This document shows positions 1-5,361 of a stretch of 9,858 nt of DNA, in pieces. Numbering within the stretch: the stretch's first letter is position 1; each line of letters begins with the position of its first letter. The position numbers were made by a program, and so were the translations under genes. Location of the stretch: assembly GCA_965652415.1 (NCBI GenBank), contig CBFGVH010000117.1, forward strand, positions 1-9,858, written 5' to 3'. This DNA comes from BQJD01 sp965652415. GTDB taxonomy: Bacteria; Pseudomonadota; Gammaproteobacteria; Arenicellales; CAJQKF01. The notes under the pieces were generated by a model. The model searched no databases, was not told the origin of the DNA, and was given only the letters and a program-made list of their open reading frames with translations.

Positions 1-1017
1 CGCCGCGACCAGCACCACGTGCACGGCGCTGGTCCAGCCGAACCAGGACGTCGAGCGCGCCGGTGGCGCGCCCGCACTCGGCGCCGCGGCGGCACGGGGC
101 CGCGGCGCCAGCAGCACAAGGATCAGGAAACCCGCCTCCCAGAACAGCAGCGCGCGCAGCGAGTGGCTGCCGAGCAGGGAATGCACGTCGTCGTCGAGAT
201 GCGCCGGGTGCAGCGGCACGTCGAGCCAGCGCGCCGGCCCGTCGATGCGCACCGACAGCAGGTCGCCGGCGAGCTGCACCGCGGGGTCGTCGGGTTCGGC
301 GACGAGGTGCATGAGGTCGGCGCCGCGCAGGCGGCCCACCACGCGCCCGTCGAAGCCGATGTAATTCACGAGCTCCACCGCCTCGATGCGGATCACCGTC
401 GGCCACAGGGGCTTGAGCAGCAGCCGCGCATGCCCGGTCCGGGCGCCGGCGTAGGGCGCGTGCAGCGCCACCGTCACCGGTTCGGCGCTCTCACCCACGA
501 AGTCCTGGTTACGCTCGACGACGCGGAACTCCTGGTCCGCCGGGTCGTAGAGGCCGAGGACGGTGGGCACTTCCAGTTCCACGAATCGTATCCGCGCGCC
601 GTTGACGTCGGGCACGCTCACCCATACCGCGGCCGCCACCAGCAGGTTGATCAGCACCAGCACGCGGCGCCTGCCGACGGTGCCCGGCGCCCATGCGCCG
701 GCGGCGAACTCGACCAGCAGCAGCCAGCCGCCGAACAGCAGGATCCGGTTGGGGTCCCCGTAACCCGACAGCATCACCCAGGCGCCGACCGCGAGCCCCT
801 GCAGCAGCCAGCGCACCACCTCGCCGCGCAGGGTCAACGGCGCGCCCGACTCCGAGCGCGCGGCGGGCGTCACCGCCGCGGCGAGCATGGCACAGACGAT
901 CACCGCCCACTCGCGCACCTCGTCGGCGCCGGTGCCGAGGGCCGCGAGGGCGACGGCGACGGCGACGGCGGGAATCGACCGGATGAAATCCGGCCAGCGT
1001 ACGTTGTCGATGTGCAT
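1..1017 (-). CDS. Hypothetical polytopic membrane protein (partial, C-terminus outside window)
   Basis: Reading the minus strand from the ATG at 1017 gives 339 codons with no stop, so the gene runs off the left edge. The product starts MHIDNVRWPDFIRSIPAV. Hydrophobic stretches lie at about residues 15-28, 37-52, 70-84, 91-109 and 118-135, then a soluble, probably extracytoplasmic, segment at about 136-285, then hydrophobic stretches at about 288-304 and from 325 to the edge. The soluble segment contains many Val/Ile/Glu beta-like patches. I do not recognise the family. Codons end in G or C throughout, which supports real coding, whereas the plus-strand reading of the same DNA is Arg/His/Gln-rich and low complexity. 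No strong Shine-Dalgarno precedes the ATG; a TTG two codons upstream (1023) is an alternative start. It is divergent from the regulator-like cyclase gene at 1220, which makes it a possible regulatory target (inference). Confidence 0.75.
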   Translation of the reverse strand, partial: MHIDNVRWPDFIRSIPAVAVAVALAALGTGADEVREWAVIVCAMLAAAVTPAARSESGAPLTLRGEVVRWLLQGLAVGAWVMLSGYGDPNRILLFGGWLLLVEFAAGAWAPGTVGRRRVLVLINLLVAAAVWVSVPDVNGARIRFVELEVPTVLGLYDPADQEFRVVERNQDFVGESAEPVTVALHAPYAGARTGHARLLLKPLWPTVIRIEAVELVNYIGFDGRVVGRLRGADLMHLVAEPDDPAVQLAGDLLSVRIDGPARWLDVPLHPAHLDDDVHSLLGSHSLRALLFWEAGFLILVLLAPRPRAAAAPSAGAPPARSTSWFGWTSAVHVVLVAA

Positions 1018-1088
1018 GTTCAAATGGTATCCGGAATGCGGACGGCTCCGGGGTGATTCCGCCGCCTGCACTGTGCGTCCTTCCGGTC

Positions 1089-1116
1089 GTTATGGATCGG
1101 GGGCGAGTTTACTCAA
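1089..1116 (-). promoter_or_regulatory. Candidate sigma-70-type promoter for the minus-strand membrane protein gene
   Basis: On the minus strand TTGAGT (1116-1111) is followed after 16 bases by CATAAC (1094-1089). Each matches the consensus at 4 of 6 positions. It would start transcription about 60 bases upstream of the ATG at 1017. The -35 overlaps the short palindrome GAGTTTACTC (1105-1114). This is motif matching only. Confidence 0.3.
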
Positions 1117-1158
1117 CATGAGGGGGCCGGGCGAGTCCGGATCGCACGGCTCGGGCGC

Positions 1159-1186
1159 GGGATTCGGACAGGGATTCGGCTAGAAT
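1159..1186 (+). promoter_or_regulatory. Tandem 9-bp direct repeat and -10-like box upstream of the cyclase/regulator gene
   Basis: GGGATTCGG occurs exactly twice, at 1159-1167 and 1171-1179, with a 12-base period. It is immediately followed by TAGAAT (1181-1186), a 5-of-6 match to a -10 box, 33 bases before the ATG at 1220. No good -35 hexamer lies at the usual distance, and the repeats occupy that position. OmpR/PhoB-type winged-helix proteins commonly bind direct repeats of about 10-11 base period, and the downstream gene encodes such a domain, so autoregulation is plausible (inference). Confidence 0.4.
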
Positions 1187-1219
1187 GGGAGTGGTCCCGT
1201 TCACGCCTGCGGGGTGGGG

Positions 1220-3769
1220 ATGAAGCTGGAAGCGGATGCGCAAAGCGTCGATCTCGGCCGGCCGTTCATGGTCGGCGACGCCCGTGTCGACCCGGCGTCC
1301 AACCGGGTGTTCAGGGGCGGGGAGGAGATTCGCCTCGAACCGCGCTGCATGCAGGTGCTGGTGGAGATCGCACGGCGCCGGGGTGCCGTGGTCAGTCGCG
1401 AGACCCTCGAGTCAGAGGTGTGGCGATCCATGGTGGTGGGGCCGGACTCGCTGACCAACGCCATCATCAAGCTGCGCCGGGCGCTGGGCGACGACGCCCG
1501 CGCGGCGCGCGTGATAGAAACCATACCCAAGACGGGCTACCGCCTTCTCGCCCCGTTGCGCGCTGCGGACGATGAACCGCCCGCGCCGCTCGAGCGCAAG
1601 CTGTGCGCGATCCTCTACGCCGACGTGGCCGGCTACAGCCGACTCACCGGCGAGGACGAGGACCGCACCCACCGCGCGTTGAGCGCGCGACTGGACCGGC
1701 TGGCGGCGCTCGTCGGTGAACACAAGGGCGTCGTCGTGCACTACGCCGGCGACGCGGTGCTGGCCGAGTTTCCCACAGCGAGCGATGCGCTGTCGTGCGC
1801 GGTCGCGGCGCAGCGCGAGTTCGCAGCGGCAGCAGTGGCGGAGCCGGACGCCGCCGTCGCCTTCCGCATCGGCGTCAATCTCGGCGAGGTGATCGTCGAC
1901 CGCGGCGACATCTACGGCGACGGCGTCAATGTCGCCGCCCGCCTCGAGGGCCTCGCCGACACTGGCGGCATCTGCGTTTCCGAGTCGGTGCGCACCGCGG
2001 TGGGCAACAAGCTGCCGCTCGAATTCGAGTTCATGGGCGAGCAGCAGGTCAAGAACATCGCCGGGGGCGTGCGCGCCTGGCGGGTGCACTTCTATCCCGC
2101 CAGCAGGCCCGCGCGGCGATCGTCCCGCCGAACGGTCGCGGCCGCGATCGCGGTGCTGCTGGCGACCGCGCTGGCGGCTGCCTTCCTCGTCGTCCGGCGC
2201 GGCGACGACGGCGCGCCGGCGCCGCTTGCCGGCGGCAAGCCGGTGATCGCGGTGGTGCCGTTCGCCAATGTCAGCGTCGAGGCGGCCGACGAGTACGTCG
2301 CCGACGGACTGACCGACGACGTCATCACCGACCTGTCGCGCGTCTCGGGGCTCGACGTCATCGCCCGCGGCACGGTGTTCACGTACAAGAACCGCCCCAT
2401 CAACGTGGTCGAGATCGGCCGCGAACTCGGCGCCCACTACGTGCTCGAAGGCAGTGTGCGCCGTGCGGGTGAGGCGGTTCGCATCAACGTGCAGCTGGTC
2501 GACGCGGTCAGCGGCCGGCACCTGTGGGCCGAGCGCTACGAGCGGCCGTGGAGGGACTTCTTCGCCCTGCAGGAGGAGGTCATCGCGCGAATCGTCGAGG
2601 CCGTATCGGTGCGCCTGACCGACACCGAGGCCGAGCGCATCGCCCGCGTGCCGACCAGCAGCCTGGAGGCCTACGACTACTACCTGCGGGCGGAGCAGGC
2701 CGGCTACATCGGCGGCGCCGAGGGACTCGGCACGACGATGGCGCTGTACGCGCGCGCCATCGAGCTCGACCCGGAGTTCGCCGACGCCCATGCCGGCCTG
2801 GCGAGGGCCGCGGTGGAGGCGTGGCGCGAGGACGTCAGTCACCTGATATCCGGCGCCCGCGCCCGAGACAGCGCCTACCGCTCGGCGTCGCGGGCGATCG
2901 AACTCGACCCGGCCAACGGCCGCGCCTGGGCGGTGCTGGCGGTCCTGCAGCTTGCCGAGGGCCACCACGACGCCGCCATCGAGTCGGCACGCCGCGCGGT
3001 GGCGGTGGCCCCGGGCAGCGCGCAGGCCCATCTCGACCTCGCCCTGGTGCTGGCCATGTCCGGCCAGCCGGCGGACGCGTCGGCGGCCGTCGACACGGCG
3101 TTGCGCCTCGACCCGCGGCCGTCGCCCGATGCCATGCTCTATGCCGGCGTGGTGCGATTTCACGACGGCCGCTACCAGGAGGCCGTCGACGCGCTGGCCA
3201 CGGTTCGGGACAGCCGCGCATCGAGTTCCCTGCTGTGGATGTACCTGGCGGCGGCCCAGGGCCGGCTCGGGCAAGTCGGACCGGCGCGCGAGGCGCTCGA
3301 ACGCTTCCTCGAGATCTTCCCGGCAGCCAGCCTCGAGTACTACGAGGCCGCATACGCCTACATCCGGGATCCCGGCGACCTCGACGAGCTGGTGCGCGGC
3401 CTGGAGGCAGCCGGCCTGCCGCGCTGGCCGTACGGAGTCGACCCGCCGGCTTCGGCGCTGCTCGACGAGCGCTCGCTCGCCGAACTCGCCATCGGACGCA
3501 CTTGGGCGGGACGCCACCTGAACGGCGTCGACTTCGTCCAGGAGATCGACGCCGCCGGCAGGCTCGCCTATCGCAGCGAAGCCAGCCTGCAGAGCGGAAC
3601 GGCGAACATCCGCGACGGCCGGCTGTGCCAGCGCTTCGACTACACCACGTTGAACCGCGAGTTGTGCGGACTGGTATATCGCAACGCCGACGGTTCGTTC
3701 GACGGGCGCGACGAGTACCTGGTGGTGATGCCGGACACGGTGCGTTACTTCTCGCCCGTGCCGCGCTAG
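1220..3769 (+). CDS. Winged-helix DNA-binding / class III nucleotide cyclase / TM / TolB-like / TPR fusion protein
   Basis: An 849-residue protein. Residues ~16-112 are an OmpR/PhoB (CadC/ToxR-like) winged helix, with recognition-helix region DSLTNAIIKLRRALGD and wing IETIPKTGYRL. Residues ~127-291 are a class III adenylate/guanylate cyclase domain: metal Asp135 (ILYADVAGYS) and Asp178 (HYAGDAVLAEF), Asp230 (GDIYGD), Asn237 and transition-state Arg241 (VNVAAR) all at canonical spacing. The base-recognition Lys position is His174. A single membrane helix (~305-325) follows, then a FlgO/TolB-like domain (~340-470), TPR-like repeats (~484-705, with AIELDP motifs) and a C-terminal domain containing Cys803 and Cys816. 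Topology puts the DNA-binding and cyclase domains in the cytoplasm and the rest in the periplasm. ATG 1220 is preferred; the in-frame GTG at 1214 would add two residues. The stop codon touches the repeat element at 3768. Cyclase activity is likely but not certain because of His174. Confidence 0.9.
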   Translation: MKLEADAQSVDLGRPFMVGDARVDPASNRVFRGGEEIRLEPRCMQVLVEIARRRGAVVSRETLESEVWRSMVVGPDSLTNAIIKLRRALGDDARAARVIETIPKTGYRLLAPLRAADDEPPAPLERKLCAILYADVAGYSRLTGEDEDRTHRALSARLDRLAALVGEHKGVVVHYAGDAVLAEFPTASDALSCAVAAQREFAAAAVAEPDAAVAFRIGVNLGEVIVDRGDIYGDGVNVAARLEGLADTGGICVSESVRTAVGNKLPLEFEFMGEQQVKNIAGGVRAWRVHFYPASRPARRSSRRTVAAAIAVLLATALAAAFLVVRRGDDGAPAPLAGGKPVIAVVPFANVSVEAADEYVADGLTDDVITDLSRVSGLDVIARGTVFTYKNRPINVVEIGRELGAHYVLEGSVRRAGEAVRINVQLVDAVSGRHLWAERYERPWRDFFALQEEVIARIVEAVSVRLTDTEAERIARVPTSSLEAYDYYLRAEQAGYIGGAEGLGTTMALYARAIELDPEFADAHAGLARAAVEAWREDVSHLISGARARDSAYRSASRAIELDPANGRAWAVLAVLQLAEGHHDAAIESARRAVAVAPGSAQAHLDLALVLAMSGQPADASAAVDTALRLDPRPSPDAMLYAGVVRFHDGRYQEAVDALATVRDSRASSSLLWMYLAAAQGRLGQVGPAREALERFLEIFPAASLEYYEAAYAYIRDPGDLDELVRGLEAAGLPRWPYGVDPPASALLDERSLAELAIGRTWAGRHLNGVDFVQEIDAAGRLAYRSEASLQSGTANIRDGRLCQRFDYTTLNRELCGLVYRNADGSFDGRDEYLVVMPDTVRYFSPVPR

Positions 3770-3932
3770 GGCCTGTTCACGCTACTCTGAGCGAGCGAGA
3801 TTTCGTGCCATTTTTCGCATCTGGCAAGGCGCGTCGAGGAGCCATAGTGGTTCTATGGCGACGAGGCGCAACGCCGGCAGGGCGGAAAAGGGCGCGGAAG
3901 GTCGCTGCGAACGGGTAGGGTGAACAGGCCCT
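3768..3932. mobile_element. 165-bp fold-back, MITE-like element with 13-bp terminal inverted repeats
   Basis: AGGGCCTGTTCAC (3768-3780) and its exact reverse complement (3920-3932) bound a 165-base segment. After one mismatch, four further bases pair (3782-3785 with 3915-3918). The geometric centre, 3850, is also the centre of a perfect 7-bp hairpin (GCCATAG / CTATGGC). Further partial pairing, such as AGCGA with TCGCT and GCCATTTTTCGC with GGCGGAAAAGGGC, shows that the whole segment is an imperfect palindrome. It encodes no transposase and no convincing ORF. No clear target-site duplication was found. It lies exactly between two convergent genes, so its transcript could fold and act as a bidirectional terminator (inference). 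An alternative reading is a large intergenic palindromic repeat (REP/BIME-like) rather than a transposon derivative. Confidence 0.7.
3841..3859. terminator. Central hairpin of the fold-back element, possible bidirectional terminator
   Basis: GCCATAG (3841-3847), a 5-base loop TGGTT, then CTATGGC (3853-3859). It sits between the stop codons of the convergent cyclase and YHS genes. There is no U-tract on either side, so it would not be a classical intrinsic terminator; the hairpin itself is certain and the role is a guess. Confidence 0.3.
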
Positions 3933-3938
3933 GTTCAC
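3920..3938. repeat. Perfect 9-bp palindrome made by an extra copy of the element end
   Basis: GTGAACAGG (3920-3928), one base, then CCTGTTCAC (3930-3938). The first arm belongs to the right terminal repeat of the fold-back element and the second is a third copy of the end motif. The stop codon of the minus-strand YHS gene (TGA, 3937-3935) lies within the second arm. Confidence 0.8.
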
Positions 3939-4408
3939 TCGGCGGCGCCGAACAGCCGCTGGCGCACCTCGGGCCAGTTGGCCTCGGCCTTGTCGAGCTG
4001 GCCCTCGAGCTCGACCAGTTCCGCGGCGGCGCCCTGGTCGTAGTTGAGGTACAGCCGTCCGTCGATGATGCGCCACGCTGCCGGATCGATGTTGCGCGAG
4101 AGGTCGCCGTAGGCCACGCCGTCGGCGCAGTGCCCGCCGTACTGCGGCGCGTAGCGGACCGGGTCGCCGGAGAACAGGCGCCGGTGCTCCTCGCTGGCAA
4201 AGTGCCAGGTGGCGCCGAGCCACTCGACCGCATGTTCGGGCGATCCCTTCTCGGGGCGCTGCAGCGTGAAATACGCCACCGGGTCATAGCCGCGAATGGC
4301 CACATCGCCGAAGTAGCCGGTATTGATCTCGGTCGCGGCGCTGGCCGAGCCGGCGACGAGCAGTGTCGCGAGCGCCATGCGGCGCGCCGTGAACTTTCGA
4401 ATCGTCAT
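3935..4408 (-). CDS. Exported YHS-domain protein
   Basis: A 157-residue protein. The first ~24 residues form a Sec signal peptide (MTIRKFTARR, hydrophobic core, cleavage predicted after SASA), so it is probably periplasmic. The mature part has the hallmarks of the 'YHS domain-containing (seleno)protein' family: GYDPVAYF (40-47), a Trp-rich ATWHFAS stretch (66-72), LFSGDPVRYAPQYGGHC (79-94, with Cys94), then IDPAAWRIIDGRLYLNYD (107-124). No in-frame TGA is present, so this member is not a selenoprotein. YHS domains are associated with metal or redox roles, but the function of this exported subfamily is not settled. The ATG at 4408 is chosen because GGAGGA lies about seven bases upstream (4416-4421), whereas the open frame extending further upstream has no signal sequence. 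It follows the ankyrin gene by 44 bases and is probably co-transcribed with it. Confidence 0.88.
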   Translation of the reverse strand: MTIRKFTARRMALATLLVAGSASAATEINTGYFGDVAIRGYDPVAYFTLQRPEKGSPEHAVEWLGATWHFASEEHRRLFSGDPVRYAPQYGGHCADGVAYGDLSRNIDPAAWRIIDGRLYLNYDQGAAAELVELEGQLDKAEANWPEVRQRLFGAAE

Positions 4409-4452
4409 GGTGATTTCCTCCGTCGTCACAAAGTGGTCCGGGCAACCGCGCC

Positions 4453-5100
4453 TCAGTTGACGCCGGCGCGCTTGCTGCACTCGCCGTGCAGCCATTCGCC
4501 GACCTTGCCCGCGTCCTGGCAGGCGCCGCCGGCGGCCAGCAGCATCTCCAGCACCACCCAGTGCTCGCGAAAGCCGGCCCGGGTAAGCGCACTGTAGCCG
4601 TTCGCTTCCAGCGCCCCGAGGTCGGCGCCGTGCTGCAGCAGCAGCTCGACGACGCCCACATGGTTCTCCTCGGCGGCTAGGTGCAGCGGCCGGACTTCGA
4701 AACGGTTGCCGTCATCGTCCACGACCGCGCCCTTGGCCAGCAGCAACGCGACGATGTCGGCGTGGCCGGCGTAGGCGGCGGCGTGCAGGGCGGTCAGGCC
4801 GTGGGCGTTGCGGGCGCCGATATCGGCGCCTCGCTGCAGCAGGTAGTTGACGACGTCGCCGTGGCCTGCGAGGGTCGCGACGATCAGGGGGGTATCGCCG
4901 TCGGCGCCGGCCGAGTTGACGTCGGCGCCGTCGACCACCAGGCGCTGGACGCGCTCGAGGTCGCCGCCGGCGGCGGCATCGTGAACGGCGGCCGGATCGG
5001 CGGCCTTCGCGGCAGCCGGGGCCAGCAACAGGCACATGATCAGCAGGGTGAGGCCCGGCGGCTGCAAGCGGCAGCCGCGAGCGCGGTAGAACGTCTTCAT
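4453..5100 (-). CDS. Exported ankyrin-repeat protein
   Basis: A 215-residue protein from ATG 5100, with GGAGGA (5112-5107) six bases upstream. Residues 1-33 form a Sec signal peptide (hydrophobic LTLLIMCLLLAPAA, cleavage after AKA). About five ankyrin repeats follow: ~36-65, 68-97, 101-130, 136-165 and 168-196, with recognisable cores such as GDTPLIVATLAGHGDVV, GLTALHAAAYAGHADIV and RPLHLAAEENHVGVV. The C-terminus carries Cys194 and Cys208, which could form a disulfide in the periplasm. Ankyrin repeats are protein-binding scaffolds, so the partner may be the YHS protein encoded next in the operon (inference). The minus-strand open frame continues far upstream of 5100 into the acyl-CoA dehydrogenase region, but that part is antisense shadow: the ribosome site and signal peptide both fix the start at 5100. 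Confidence 0.9.
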   Translation of the reverse strand: MKTFYRARGCRLQPPGLTLLIMCLLLAPAAAKAADPAAVHDAAAGGDLERVQRLVVDGADVNSAGADGDTPLIVATLAGHGDVVNYLLQRGADIGARNAHGLTALHAAAYAGHADIVALLLAKGAVVDDDGNRFEVRPLHLAAEENHVGVVELLLQHGADLGALEANGYSALTRAGFREHWVVLEMLLAAGGACQDAGKVGEWLHGECSKRAGVN

Positions 5101-5192
5101 GGTGCGTCCTCCATCGGATAGCGGCGCGCCCACCAGCGGGCGCCTCGCCACCTTAGACGCGCGCCTTCGGAAAGTGGCGACCGAAAGCCGAT

Positions 5193-5215
5193 CTTTTGCC
5201 GACGCTTTTCCGACG
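5193..5215. repeat. Adjacent imperfect tandem repeat upstream of the ankyrin/YHS operon
   Basis: CTTTTGCCGACG (5193-5204) is followed directly by CTTTTCCGACG (5205-5215), the same word with one base removed. It lies about 95 bases upstream of the ankyrin start in the divergent intergenic region (5101-5361) and is more AT-rich than its surroundings. A regulator site is possible; nothing in the sequence names the regulator. Confidence 0.35.
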
Positions 5216-5283
5216 AACCGCGCGGCCCGCCCGCAACGACGGCGCGTCCGCGCCCCCGCGGGGCGGGTTTCATCGTTTGCTCG

Positions 5284-5295
5284 ATGGTTTACCAT
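5284..5295. promoter_or_regulatory. Candidate operator/promoter palindrome before the acyl-CoA operon
   Basis: ATGGTTTACCAT is a perfect 5-bp inverted repeat with a 2-base centre, about 67 bases upstream of the acyl-CoA dehydrogenase start. Its right half, TACCAT, could serve as a -10 box (4 of 6). It overlaps an in-frame ATG at 5284 that lacks a ribosome site, which is why that ATG was not taken as the gene start. Confidence 0.3.
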
Positions 5296-5361
5296 TGTGC
5301 GGTCAGTGCCGGGCACGTCCGCGCGCCCGGCCCGCCTTCGAACCCGACCGGAACATACCCG

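Noticed and set aside
19..1056. Plus-strand 345-codon open frame over the left end
   Set aside because: Low-complexity Arg/His/Gln-rich product; the opposite strand encodes a coherent membrane protein that has no stop before the window edge.
1412..3517. Minus-strand 701-codon open frame
   Set aside because: Antisense shadow of the cyclase fusion gene; the translation is Arg/Val/Gly/His-rich with no domain, a common effect of high GC3.
2524..3918. Plus-strand 464-codon open frame running through the TPR region into the repeat element
   Set aside because: Arg/Pro/Gly-rich shadow frame; the TPR reading in the other frame is clearly the real protein.
3777..4223. Minus-strand open frame through the fold-back element into the YHS gene
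   Set aside because: Arg/Pro/Ala-rich shadow frame; the YHS reading is well supported and the element shows no coding pattern.
3935..4408. Possible selenocysteine in the YHS family protein
   Set aside because: Some family members are selenoproteins, but no in-frame TGA precedes the stop and the family Cys is a normal codon.
5251..5265. GC-rich hairpin CGCCCC/GGGGCG followed by GGGTTT, resembling an intrinsic terminator
   Set aside because: No plus-strand gene ends upstream of it and the T run is only three bases; probably chance in GC-rich spacer DNA.
5284..5361. N-terminal extension of the acyl-CoA dehydrogenase from ATG 5284
   Set aside because: No ribosome site, residues unlike the family, and the ATG lies in a palindrome likely to be regulatory; ATG 5362 fits better.
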